Translations under genes and position numbers: made by a program
Part shown: positions 1-8,498 of the stretch, in pieces
Position numbering within the stretch: position 1 is the stretch's first letter
Layout of the letters: every line of letters starts with the position of its first letter
The notes under the pieces: generated by a model
What the model was told of the DNA's origin: nothing
Databases searched by the model: none
The model's input: only the letters and a program-made list of their open reading frames with translations
NCBI GenBank assembly: GCA_024695475.1
Contig: JAILIC010000069.1
Location: 1 to 41,659 of the forward strand
DNA: 41,659 bases
Direction: 5' to 3'
Source: Treponema sp.
GTDB lineage: Bacteria > Spirochaetota > Spirochaetia > Treponematales > Treponemataceae

Positions 1-865
1 TGATGAAATCATAGTTCCTGCAAACACCTACATTGCAACCATCCTATCCATAACAAAGAATAACCTTGTTCCTGTGCTGGTTGAGCCTACTTGGGAACAT
101 CTGGAGATTGATATTGACAAGATTGAGGAAGCTATTACTCCCAAGACCAAGGGTGTGATGATTGTGCACCTCTATGGCCGCATTGCCTACAATGACAAGC
201 TGGGAGAGATATGCAAGAAGCATAACCTGAAACTGATGGAAGACTGTGCTCAGAGTCATGGTTGTGCATGGAAGGGTGTTAAGACCGGTGCTCTTGGCGA
301 TGCGGCAGCTCATTCTTTTTATCCAGGAAAAAACCTTGGTGCCTTTGGTGATGCCGGTGCTGTTACTACAAATGATAAAGAAATTGCAGATGTTATCCGT
401 GCTTTGGCAAATTATGGTTCGACTAAAAAGTATGTTTTTAAATATATTGGTGAAAACAGTCGCATGAGTGAGATGGATGCGGCTGTTCTTGATGTTAAGC
501 TGAAATATCTTGATACTGATAATGACTTGCGAAGACAAGTGGCACGAAAGTATCTCGATGGTATAAAAAATCCTTTAATTACTTTTCCGAGCTTGTTACT
601 TGCTGAGCAAAATGTCTATCATCAATTCCCGATATTTTCAGAAAGGCGAGATGAGTTGCAACAGTATTTAAAAGATAATGGTGTAGGCACATTGATACAT
701 TATCCTATACCTCCCCACAAACAGGAGGCCTATAAAGAATGGAATGGGCGTTCTTATCCTGTCTCTGAAAAAATACATGCTACAGAATTGAGTATTCCTA
801 TGAGTCCATGTTTGACTGATGAGCAGATATCATATGTTTGTTCGGTAATCAATCAGTTTAAGTAA
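1..865 (+). CDS. DegT/DnrJ/EryC1-type sugar aminotransferase, 5'-truncated by the window edge
   Basis: The frame is open from base 2, so the start lies outside the window; GTG codons inside it are not the real start. The family transfers an amino group, using PLP, to a keto sugar bound to a nucleotide, in the cytoplasm, for surface glycan synthesis. The visible part begins with DEIIVPANTYIATILS, typical of the FdtB/QdtB branch. The PLP lysine is the K of SFYPGKNLGAFGDAG (about base 330), and the MEDCAQSHG segment that contacts PLP is present. The C-terminal part has the usual IHYPIPPHKQ and LSIPMSP motifs and ends normally. The stop is one base before the next ATG, so it is co-transcribed with the glycosyltransferase. 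Base composition changes inside the gene (see findings). The exact sugar substrate cannot be read from sequence. Confidence 0.9.
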   Translation, partial: DEIIVPANTYIATILSITKNNLVPVLVEPTWEHLEIDIDKIEEAITPKTKGVMIVHLYGRIAYNDKLGEICKKHNLKLMEDCAQSHGCAWKGVKTGALGDAAAHSFYPGKNLGAFGDAGAVTTNDKEIADVIRALANYGSTKKYVFKYIGENSRMSEMDAAVLDVKLKYLDTDNDLRRQVARKYLDGIKNPLITFPSLLLAEQNVYHQFPIFSERRDELQQYLKDNGVGTLIHYPIPPHKQEAYKEWNGRSYPVSEKIHATELSIPMSPCLTDEQISYVCSVINQFK

Positions 866-866
866 T

Positions 867-1835
867 ATGAATTATTATTGTACATTATTTGATTCAAATT
901 ATCTTACTCGTGGTCTTGCATTATATAACTCATTGGTGGCCGTAGGGGAAGAATTTACTCTTTATGCATTTGCTTTTGATGATGTGTGTTTTGATATTCT
1001 GGAACATTTGCAGCTGCCTTCATTGCATCCTATTTCGTTAGTGGAATTTGAGTCTGATCGTCTTTTACGGATAAAAAAAACGCGTACTCGAGGAGAGTAT
1101 TGTTGGACATGTTCTTGTTTTTCTATTTTACATGTTCTTACAAAGTATAAAGTACCAGAAGTAACCTATCTTGACTCTGACCTGTATTTTTTTAGTAAAC
1201 CGTCAATATTATTAGATGAATTTCATGATTCAGGAAAGGATGTGCTGATTACTCGTCATCGATATACTCCCGAATATGATCAATCGAAAACAAGTGGTGT
1301 TTATTGCGTGCAGTTTATGACTTTTAAGAATACCTATAAAGGTTTAGAAGTACTAAATTGGTGGTGTGATCGCTGTGATGAGTGGTGCTATAACCGAATG
1401 GAAGACGGTAAATTTGGTGATCAAAAGTATCTTGATGACTGGATGACGAGATTTGATTGTTGCCATGAGTTAGAGCATATAGGTGGTGGTGTAGCTCCTT
1501 GGAATGTGCAGCAGTATGAACTTAGGCAAGGTCCAACGGTAAACAATCAGCCTGTAATATTTTATCATTTTCATGGATTGAAATGGCATGCATTTCATAC
1601 ATACAATCCTCATGGTGGATATCGGTTGGATGAAAATGTAAAACATTTATTGTACACACCGTATGTACTTGCTTTGCAAGAGGCTTTACTGTTTGTACGT
1701 ACACATTTAGATAAGTCATTTAATCTTGGTTTTACACCAAAAGAGCAACACTCACTCATGTATTATATAAAATTACTGATTAAGTTGATAATCCGATATC
1801 ATGTTCCACAAAAAAAGCCTTTGTGGAAGGTGTGA
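867..1835 (+). CDS. Glycosyltransferase-like protein with a DxD motif
   Basis: A 322-residue cytoplasmic protein starting one base after the aminotransferase stop. The N-terminus (YYCTLFDSNYLTRGLALYNS) resembles GT8-like nucleotide-sugar transferases, where it forms the first Rossmann strand and sugar-nucleotide pocket. YLDSDLYFF near residue 108 is a DxD motif expected to hold the metal and the nucleotide diphosphate. A later DQKYLDDW segment and VIFYHFHGLKW are typical of the acceptor half of such enzymes. No signal peptide or membrane segment is seen. With the neighbouring sugar aminotransferase it probably belongs to an O-antigen or other surface-polysaccharide cluster extending to the left. 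The gene is AT-rich. The last codons (1804-1828) and the following bases form two consecutive hairpins. Donor and acceptor are unknown. Confidence 0.75.
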   Translation: MNYYCTLFDSNYLTRGLALYNSLVAVGEEFTLYAFAFDDVCFDILEHLQLPSLHPISLVEFESDRLLRIKKTRTRGEYCWTCSCFSILHVLTKYKVPEVTYLDSDLYFFSKPSILLDEFHDSGKDVLITRHRYTPEYDQSKTSGVYCVQFMTFKNTYKGLEVLNWWCDRCDEWCYNRMEDGKFGDQKYLDDWMTRFDCCHELEHIGGGVAPWNVQQYELRQGPTVNNQPVIFYHFHGLKWHAFHTYNPHGGYRLDENVKHLLYTPYVLALQEALLFVRTHLDKSFNLGFTPKEQHSLMYYIKLLIKLIIRYHVPQKKPLWKV

Positions 1836-1837
1836 AA

Positions 1838-1864
1838 GTAATCACATTATTATGTGATTGCTTT
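1838..1864 (+). terminator. Hairpin after the glycosyltransferase gene, possible terminator
   Basis: The arms at 1835-1847 and 1852-1864 pair over about 13 bases with one G-U pair and a four-base loop. A second perfect 9-base inverted repeat (1804-1812 with 1820-1828, TTCCACAAA/TTTGTGGAA) lies just upstream in the last codons. Only TTT ends the 3' arm, so there is no proper U-tract and termination is uncertain. Confidence 0.4.
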
Positions 1865-1891
1865 GAAGCTTCGCCTGCTTTATGATATTAT
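1863..1891 (+). promoter_or_regulatory. Promoter for the broken AAA-ATPase gene
   Basis: TTGAAG (1863-1868), a 17-base spacer, then TATTAT (1886-1891). The ATG at 1898 follows the -10 box by only six bases and there is no Shine-Dalgarno sequence, so any transcript would be leaderless. Confidence 0.45.
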
Positions 1892-1897
1892 ATTCGT

Positions 1898-3443
1898 ATG
1901 GGTATATACTTAAATCCAAGTAATGATAATTTCAAAGAAACGCTTACTCGAAAAATTTACGTTGATAAGACTATGATGATTAGTGTACTCAACGAATTTA
2001 TGAGTGAGGATAATAAATATATCTGTGTTTCGCGTCCACGTCGGTTTGGAAAAACTATTGCCGGAAATATGATTGCTGCGTATTACTCAAAGGGGTGTGA
2101 TTCCCGTGAGCTTTTTGCACCGTATAAAATTGCAAAAGATCAAAGTTTTGAGTGCAATCTGAATAGATTTAATGTTATAAAATTGGATATAAATAGTGAA
2201 TATCGCAATGCCCTTGATAAGAATAACTTGATTTTTGGTTTGACAAGAGATTTGCAACGTGAGTTTTCTGAACAATTTTCAGAAATTAAGTTTTTAGAAG
2301 ATGATTCTATTGCAAAATGCATTTTAAAAGTATTTTCTAAAACAGGTGAAAAGTTTGTCCTCATTTTAGATGAATATGACGTACTAGTTCGTGAGAATGT
2401 TAGTTCTGATTTATTCACACAGTATTTGGATTTACTTAACGGGCTTTTTAAGAGTGATACGCTAAAGCCTGCAATTGCACTTGCATACCTTACTGGGATT
2501 TTGCCAGTTGTGCGTGATAAAGTATAGTCTAAACTAAATAATTTTCGTGAATACACAATTTTGAATGCGGGTAAACTGAGTGAATATGTCGGTTTTACTA
2601 GTGAGGAGACACAAAGTCTTTGTAAACAATATGGTATTGATTTTGAGGAATGTAAACGCTGGTATGATGGTTACAGATTGAATGATTTTGAGCTTTACAA
2701 TCCAGAATCGGTTGTTTGTTGTATTGAAGATAATGATTTTGCAAATTACTGGAGTAAAACATCTAGTTACGAAGTTATCTCTGATCGTATCAGACAGAAT
2801 TTTGAAGGTACAAAAGACAATGTAATTAGGATGCTCTCAGGAGAATGTGTTGATGTAAATGTGACACGCTTTTTGAATACGATGAATTCCTTTGTGACCC
2901 GTAGTGATTTATTTACATATCTGATTCATTTGGGATATCTTGCTTATGACAGAATCGAAAAAACTTGTCATATTCCTAACAAAGAAGTGCGTCAGGAGTG
3001 GTTTAACGCTGTTGAATCATTGGATGATTATGCGGTGACAAACAAAATTATTCAGTCTTCACGTGAACTGCTCTCTTGCTAAGGCTTTGGATGTAAGCCA
3101 TATCCATGTAACAAGTAACCGCAGTTATAATAATGAAGATGCTTTACAGAGTGCCATTTATCTTGCATACATTTATGCACTTAACAAATATACGATTATA
3201 AAAGAAATGACCTCGGGCAAAGGTTTTGCTGACGTAGTGTTTATTCCATTTTTGCCGAAGCTTCCGGCAATGATTATTGAGTTAAAACGTAATGGTTCCG
3301 CAGAATCTGCATTGAATCAAAATCGGGAAAAACAGTATTTTGATTCGTTGTCTGCATATTCTGGTACAGTGTTGTTTATCGGTATCAATTATGATGAAAA
3401 ATTAAAAACTCATGAATGCAGGATTGAGAAGTTTACAAAATAA
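1898..3443 (+). pseudogene. AAA-ATPase-like / PD-(D/E)XK nuclease family protein, broken by a stop and a frameshift
   Basis: Three consecutive open segments together make one protein of the AAA-ATPase_like plus PDDEXK_9 (DUF1703) architecture, common and multicopy in gut bacteria and of unknown function. Segment 1 has the diagnostic P-loop SRPRRFGKT and Walker B FVLILDEYDVLV. It stops at a TAG (2525-2527), but the same frame continues at once as SKLNNFREYTILNAGKL, the expected family sequence, so one codon (perhaps CAG) became amber. The second segment runs to about 3082. There the frame shifts by one base near 3074-3079 and the third segment resumes as LAKALDVSH, carrying the nuclease core GFADVVFIPF...IIELKRNG (ExK). 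Removing one T there restores RELL-LAKALD. Two independent lesions argue for a true pseudogene. It has its own promoter and is unrelated to both neighbouring operons. Confidence 0.88.
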
Positions 3444-3481
3444 CTGTTATTTGGTTTTGCATTTCATTTATATTATTGTCA

Positions 3482-3519
3482 TTGTCCTAACTGCGCATGT
3501 GTGCTATACTATATAGCAC
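3482..3519 (+). promoter_or_regulatory. Promoter and palindromic operator candidate for the FtsX/LolA-like cassette
   Basis: TTGTCC (3482-3487), a 17-base spacer and TATACT (3505-3510) with an extended -10 TG form a good vegetative promoter. A 19-base inverted repeat, GTGCTATA (3501-3508), CTA, TATAGCAC (3512-3519), covers the -10 box and the predicted transcript start, the position where a dimeric repressor would block transcription. The ATG is at 3522, so the leader is a few bases at most. Confidence 0.6.
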
Positions 3520-3521
3520 TC

Positions 3522-4976
3522 ATGTTTTCATTGATATTAGCTTTAAAAAACGTTATTTCGCGAAAAAGTTCTTTTGTTATCGTGCTGTTTATAGCTTTTG
3601 CCATTGCCATGATGGTGGTGAGTAATGCTGTATTTGACGGTACGGGTAACGGTATTCAAAATACATTTGTCAATTCTTTTACCGGTGACATTGTAGTGCG
3701 TCCAAAAGCAGAATTTCCTTTAAGTCTGTTGGGGGATGAAACTCCTGGTACCGGTTCCTATTCTGAAATTCCTTTTTTGATCCCTTACACACAAGTACAT
3801 CAGGTTGTTCATGATACTCCTGGTATCCGTGCGTCTACTGCACAAGTAACGGGTGTTGCTGTCATGAATATCAATGAAGATAAGTTTGCATCGATTTTTT
3901 TTGGTGTGGACTCTGCATTATATACTGATATTATGCCTGGTATCCATATTTTAGATGGTCGTCCGTATGATCCTGATGAAAAGGGGATTATGCTCTCAAC
4001 GGCAATGTTGGACTACATCGAAGAGGATTGTGGTACTCGCCCTGCTATAGGAGACTCTATACAGATTGTCAGTACCAATGGACGGTCGTTTAATATGCGC
4101 TCTGCCCAATTGACCGGTATTTATGAGTATCCAACTGACAATGAAGTCCTCTCTCGTATTGTACTTGCAAGTCCTGAGGTTGTGCGTGAAGTGTGTGGTA
4201 TGGTACATGCAAGTACCTCTCTTGCCGATGACATCGCTCACGAAAATCAAAATTTGCTTAACGAAGACTTTGATATAGATGATTTGTTTGGTGATACGTT
4301 TACCGAAGCTGAAGAGTCGTTTTTAGCCACTGCCGATGAGAAAACAGATGAAGTTGTTGTAGCTGAAGATACTGAAATTAGTGAAGATACAATCTGGAAT
4401 TATGTTGTTTGTAGTGTACAGCCTGGAGTTCCTGTTGCAAAAGTAATAAAAGAGCTTAATGCTGAGTTTAAAAAGCAAGGGTGGGATGTTGAGGCTGTCG
4501 GTTGGCGTAGTGCAGCTGGATTAAGTGCAATGTATTTGTACTGGATGCGTCTCATATTTAATATAGGTATCATTGTCATTTTGGGTACAGGCTTTATTGT
4601 TGTGCATAATACACTTGTTGTCTCAGCCCTTGATCGTACTAATGAGACAGGAACCTTGCGTGCCATTGGGGCAGACCGTTCTTTTGTTGCTGTACAGTTT
4701 TTGCTTGAGACAGCGATTTTGACGGTGTTTGCTGGTATTATTGGTTGTATACTTGGAATGATTGGTACGAATGCACTGAGCTCTGTGCAGATTGTCTTTC
4801 ATAATAATTATCTTATCCAATTGTTTGGCGGTACTACACTGAGTATTTCTGTTACAGCCGCTAATATTATACAGGGATTTGTCGTGTCGGTTTTGCTTGC
4901 GCTTATTGGTTGGATTTATCCGGCTCATATTGCAACGCAAGTTAGTCCTGTTGAAGCTATGGTAGGGTTGCACTGA
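3522..4976 (+). CDS. FtsX/LolCE-family ABC transporter permease (first of pair)
   Basis: About 484 residues from ATG 3522. A GTG seven codons earlier (3501) lies inside the promoter, so I prefer the ATG. The layout is that of MacB/LolC/LolE permeases: one N-terminal membrane helix (SSFVIVLFIAFAIAMMVV), a large periplasmic domain, then three C-terminal helices with the cytoplasmic loop RTNETGTLRAIGA, the conserved FtsX contact with the ATPase. Such permeases move lipoproteins or other substrates from the inner membrane towards LolA. The periplasmic domain carries a strongly acidic stretch at about residues 235-290 that looks like an insertion. A second permease starts one base after its stop, followed by a LolA-like protein. 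No ATPase gene is adjacent. Lipoprotein release is an inference from family and context. Confidence 0.85.
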   Translation: MFSLILALKNVISRKSSFVIVLFIAFAIAMMVVSNAVFDGTGNGIQNTFVNSFTGDIVVRPKAEFPLSLLGDETPGTGSYSEIPFLIPYTQVHQVVHDTPGIRASTAQVTGVAVMNINEDKFASIFFGVDSALYTDIMPGIHILDGRPYDPDEKGIMLSTAMLDYIEEDCGTRPAIGDSIQIVSTNGRSFNMRSAQLTGIYEYPTDNEVLSRIVLASPEVVREVCGMVHASTSLADDIAHENQNLLNEDFDIDDLFGDTFTEAEESFLATADEKTDEVVVAEDTEISEDTIWNYVVCSVQPGVPVAKVIKELNAEFKKQGWDVEAVGWRSAAGLSAMYLYWMRLIFNIGIIVILGTGFIVVHNTLVVSALDRTNETGTLRAIGADRSFVAVQFLLETAILTVFAGIIGCILGMIGTNALSSVQIVFHNNYLIQLFGGTTLSISVTAANIIQGFVVSVLLALIGWIYPAHIATQVSPVEAMVGLH

Positions 4977-4977
4977 T

Positions 4978-6258
4978 ATGTTTTACTTTTGCTATGCATT
5001 CCGTTCTTTATTTGAGCGTTATCGTCAGTACCGTTCATTGTTTATTGTCTGTACGGTAGCTATCGGTATTATTTTTTCGGTCTTGTTGCTAACTGATGGT
5101 ATGATTGATGCGTTGCGTGGTAAAGCTAAGCAGTACTATGGTGGTGATGTGCAATTTTTGGGTGGCTTGCCCGATCATAAAGAGATTACTGATGACGTTT
5201 ATTTTAAGGTAAAATCAGTTGTCCCTGCACATATTAAGCTGTTCCGCCGTTTTGACTATAACGAAGATACTACTTTTTATTTTGAAGGGGTAAGTGTCAG
5301 TATCCGCATGATGAAAGGTGTGGAGTTTAGTGCTGAAAAAGACTTGTTTAAGCAGGTGACACTTGCAGAAGGTAAAATCCCTGAAACTACTGATGTTGGA
5401 GCATTACTAATCAGTCAGCCTGTTGCTCGTAAGCTTGGTGTACATATTGGTGATAGCATCACTGTGTTTACTAAAACAAAAGATCAGTATAATAATACCG
5501 GTGAGCTTATTGTCTATGGTATTTTTAAAGACAGCAGTATGTTTGGCATGTATACAGCCTATATGAATGCTTCTGATTTAAGTACGCTCTCCGGCTATAA
5601 GCAGGGGCATTTTGATAAGATTGGCTTTTTTAAGCCTCATGGGACTTTTTCCGTCCCGGAATTACGGTATTTATATAGCTCATTGAGCAAGCAGTTTGAT
5701 ATGGTTCCGCTGTATACTTTAAAGTGGGAACTTGATGATAACATCGATGACCATAAATACGATAAGGCAATGTATGGTTTGATTCCTCTCGAGTCAAATA
5801 ACGAGGAATTGTCCATGCTTATTTCTGCAATGCAATTGGTTGTAATGATGGTTATTTTGCCTTTGCTTTTGATTGTTGCTTTTGGTATTGGCAGCTCCTA
5901 TCGTGTTATTGTATTGAAACGTACGGTTGAAACGGGAACGCTCCGTGCTATAGGCATGCGTCCTAGCGGTATTATACGAGTTTTTGTAGTTGAGTCATTT
6001 TTGCTTTTAATGGCAGGTTTTGTTGCTGGTCTTGTTTTGAATGCCTGTATTTTGGCTGTAGTGTCTCGATTTAATTTGTCTTTTATTCCTGCATTTGATA
6101 TATTTTTACAGGGTGGTCATTTGATGCCTTGTTTTAATATTGGTAAAAATATTGTCATGGTTGTTACGATTCTTGTTACCACTTTGGGTTCTGTTTTGTT
6201 TACAGTACGGAACTTGATTCACACACCGCCAGTGTATGCCTTAAATACTACAGTATGA
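4978..6258 (+). CDS. FtsX/LolCE-family ABC transporter permease (second of pair)
   Basis: A 426-residue permease starting one base after the first. It has the same plan: an N-terminal helix (SLFIVCTVAIGIIFSVLLL), a periplasmic domain of roughly 240 residues, and three C-terminal helices. The ATPase-contact loop is RTVETGTLRAIGM, closely matching the RTNETGTLRAIGA loop of its partner, so both probably dock on the same ATPase as a LolCE-like heterodimer. It lacks the acidic insert of the first permease. The following LolA-like gene begins 28 bases downstream with its own ribosome binding site, so the four genes 3522-8355 look like one transcript. The cognate ATPase must be encoded elsewhere. 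Confidence 0.85.
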   Translation: MFYFCYAFRSLFERYRQYRSLFIVCTVAIGIIFSVLLLTDGMIDALRGKAKQYYGGDVQFLGGLPDHKEITDDVYFKVKSVVPAHIKLFRRFDYNEDTTFYFEGVSVSIRMMKGVEFSAEKDLFKQVTLAEGKIPETTDVGALLISQPVARKLGVHIGDSITVFTKTKDQYNNTGELIVYGIFKDSSMFGMYTAYMNASDLSTLSGYKQGHFDKIGFFKPHGTFSVPELRYLYSSLSKQFDMVPLYTLKWELDDNIDDHKYDKAMYGLIPLESNNEELSMLISAMQLVVMMVILPLLLIVAFGIGSSYRVIVLKRTVETGTLRAIGMRPSGIIRVFVVESFLLLMAGFVAGLVLNACILAVVSRFNLSFIPAFDIFLQGGHLMPCFNIGKNIVMVVTILVTTLGSVLFTVRNLIHTPPVYALNTTV

Positions 6259-6286
6259 TGGTTACACTGATTTGGAGGTTTTACTT

Positions 6287-7075
6287 ATGAAAAGAATTGT
6301 TACTATAGTTTTATCTTTATTTTTTGTGGCTTCTGGCTTTGTTTTTGCACAATCGGTAGATATGGCTGAAGCAGAAGCTCTGTTACGAAAGGCTGATGAA
6401 AATACTTCTTTTGAGGGTGTTGATTTTTCGGCAAATTATGCCATGGTACAGGATAGACCTGGACAGGGTAAATCATTAATCGAAGCTACGATGTATCGTA
6501 GAGATAGTATGGCTGCCTTTACGATTGTTATCACTGGTCCTGAAAATGATAAAGGTAAGGGATATGTACAGTTTGATAATGGTTTATGGTTTTATGATCC
6601 TCATGATAAGCAGTTTACGTTTACCAGTGCTAAAAATAAATTCCAGAATACCAATGCTAATAACAGCGACTTTTCACCGCAGCATTTTTGTCGTGATTAC
6701 AAAATTGAAAAGGCAACTCGTGTAAAACTGGGTAGCTTTGCCTGTGTTTTATTTGAGTTGAAGGCTGTCTCAAAAAATGTTGATTATCCAAGCTTAAAAC
6801 TATGGGTTACTGAGGACGATGGTTTGTTGCGTAAAAAAGAGGATTACAGCTTATCTGGTCAGTTGTTGAGAACAACCGCTATTCCTTCATATCAGCAGGT
6901 AAGTAACCGCTTTGTGCCTAACAGCATGCTTATTGTTGATAATTTGCGTGGAAAAAAGCTTGACGGTAAGATGCAGTATGAAAAAACTCAAGTTACGGTA
7001 ACAAATGTTTCATTTGCAAAACGTAGCGATCTCATATATACTAAAAAGTATCTTGAATTAATGGGACAACAATGA
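6287..7075 (+). CDS. LolA-like outer-membrane lipoprotein-sorting protein
   Basis: Start chosen at ATG 6287 because GGAGG (6274-6278) sits eight bases before it; an upstream TTG would precede that site and spoil the signal peptide. The 262-residue product has a clear Sec signal (MKRIVTIVLSLFFVASGFVFA, cut before Q). The mature protein resembles the LolA_like family of single-sheet carriers: an N-terminal Ala/Glu-rich helix, then long runs of beta strands such as KGYVQFDNGLWFYDP and LKLWVTEDDGLLRKKEDY. LolA-type proteins ferry acylated proteins or lipids through the periplasm. The position directly behind two LolCE-type permeases and before an outer-membrane barrel gene fits that role. Its stop overlaps the next ATG by four bases (ATGA), indicating translational coupling. 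The cargo is unknown. Confidence 0.8.
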   Translation: MKRIVTIVLSLFFVASGFVFAQSVDMAEAEALLRKADENTSFEGVDFSANYAMVQDRPGQGKSLIEATMYRRDSMAAFTIVITGPENDKGKGYVQFDNGLWFYDPHDKQFTFTSAKNKFQNTNANNSDFSPQHFCRDYKIEKATRVKLGSFACVLFELKAVSKNVDYPSLKLWVTEDDGLLRKKEDYSLSGQLLRTTAIPSYQQVSNRFVPNSMLIVDNLRGKKLDGKMQYEKTQVTVTNVSFAKRSDLIYTKKYLELMGQQ

Positions 7076-8355
7076 GACGTAAACGCGTAGGCTTTATTGC
7101 AGCCTGTATTATTTGTTCTGTAGTTGCGGTATTGCATGCGCAGGATTCTGATGTGGATTTGGTGGATCAAGTATCCATCGAAGATTTGGATTCTTTATTT
7201 TCAGGTGCGGTTGATACCGTTGTAGAGCCTGAAGATCATACTGAAGTAGGGGAAGCGGTAAGTAAATCCCTTGAAGGTATTGTTTCGTTTCCGTTGAAGT
7301 TTTCAGGCTCGTTTACCGGACAGTTAGGGGCTGCCTATTGGCCCACTGATGATAGCCATTCCGGTTACATGAATTTTGAAAATCATTTATATTTTAATGC
7401 CCGTCCTGTGACAGAGCTTACGTTGTCAGCTGATTTGCGGACAACGTATTATAATCGTTTTGGATTTGAGCTTTACCAGATTTATTACGATTATATCATG
7501 TTTAGTCACATGTTTTTAAGTGGCGGCAAAAAAAGTTTATCTTGGGGAGAACCTCATTTATACAGTAGTTCCGGTAATATCCTTAATGACAGTGTGTATT
7601 GTGCCAATATTGGTGCTACCTTTCCGTTTGGACCGATAAGTTTTAAGGGTGTTGCGTTAACTCCGATACATGAAATTGATGCAGAAGATACGTCTACCAA
7701 GGATACAGACCAGCAGACTACTGAAGATACAACTGGTAGTAAAATTTCTTATGCGGGTGCTGTTGAGTTTGTATGGCACTCTATGTCGTTGACTGCTTAC
7801 TATCGCCGGTGGCCGACTAACTGGCAGTATAAGCCAAGTGGTGCGGTGTATCATTATGATCAGGCGTTTGGCGCTCAGGCAAAACAGTCAATTTTTGATC
7901 ATATTGATGTATATGCGCAGGGATTTGTATATACCTACCCTGAAAAATACCGTATTGATAAAGAGTATACCGATTTTCAACAAACTCAGGTTATAGCAGG
8001 TATGTATGGCGTTTGGGATACTCCTAAATTCGGTTTTTCACTTGAATACATGTATTATCGAAATTATGACGAAAAGTTTTATAAAGGCGTAGATGTTGGT
8101 CATGAGCATAAGGTTGCCTATTCTGTTGGTCTGGGAAACTTGGTTGATGGACACCTGGCACTTGTGTGCACTGGTAACCATAATTTTACCCTTGATCAAG
8201 GATGTGTTACTCCTGGCTTTGTAATTAAGCGTGTCTTCCCAAGTGCTGATTTACAGTCTGGTGTCCAAGTGCAGTATAATGGTTATGATCGAAGCAAAGA
8301 GGGGGAAGTTGCTACCTGTGTTGCTTTGAAGCTTGTGTTTAGTATTGATTATTAA
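7072..8355 (+). CDS. Probable outer-membrane beta-barrel protein of the Lol-like cassette
   Basis: 427 residues with a Sec signal (MRRKRVGFIAACIICSVVAVLHA, cut before QDS). After an acidic stretch of about 60 residues (SDVDLVDQ...VEPEDHTEVGEAV) the sequence is rich in aromatic residues at alternating positions, for example SGYMNFENHLYFNARP, LTLSADLRTTYYNRFG and KLVFSIDY at the C-terminus, as in transmembrane beta strands of outer-membrane proteins. I do not recognise a named family; DUF1302-type proteins that sit beside LolA-like and transporter genes are a possible relative. It overlaps the LolA-like gene by four bases, so it probably works with it, perhaps as the outer-membrane acceptor or exit point. 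A strong terminator follows. Confidence 0.65.
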   Translation: MRRKRVGFIAACIICSVVAVLHAQDSDVDLVDQVSIEDLDSLFSGAVDTVVEPEDHTEVGEAVSKSLEGIVSFPLKFSGSFTGQLGAAYWPTDDSHSGYMNFENHLYFNARPVTELTLSADLRTTYYNRFGFELYQIYYDYIMFSHMFLSGGKKSLSWGEPHLYSSSGNILNDSVYCANIGATFPFGPISFKGVALTPIHEIDAEDTSTKDTDQQTTEDTTGSKISYAGAVEFVWHSMSLTAYYRRWPTNWQYKPSGAVYHYDQAFGAQAKQSIFDHIDVYAQGFVYTYPEKYRIDKEYTDFQQTQVIAGMYGVWDTPKFGFSLEYMYYRNYDEKFYKGVDVGHEHKVAYSVGLGNLVDGHLALVCTGNHNFTLDQGCVTPGFVIKRVFPSADLQSGVQVQYNGYDRSKEGEVATCVALKLVFSIDY

Positions 8356-8409
8356 ATACTCTGGTCAAGGCACGCTGACGCTTAAAGCCTCGACTTAACT
8401 TGAAATAAA

Positions 8410-8460
8410 ACCAGCTGATTGTGAAGTGTAGATTTGTCACAGTCAGCTGGTCTTTTTTTT
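8410..8460. terminator. Bidirectional intrinsic terminator
   Basis: Arms 8410-8424 and 8437-8451 pair over 15 bases (one G-U) around a 12-base loop. CTTTTTTTT follows on the plus strand and TTTTATTT on the minus strand, so it can end both the cassette (+) and the chemoreceptor gene (-). Confidence 0.9.
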
Positions 8461-8498
8461 ATTATAACTCCCTACCTGATGTTCGTGTTACTTCTTAC

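Noticed and set aside
1898-3443. Programmed readthrough and frameshift in the AAA-ATPase gene
   Set aside because: There is no slippery heptamer, stimulatory structure or conserved readthrough context at either site; two unrelated lesions fit decay better.
3996-4973. Open frames on the minus strand inside the FtsX permease genes
   Set aside because: They are antisense to a clearly conserved membrane protein, lack ribosome binding sites and resemble no family.
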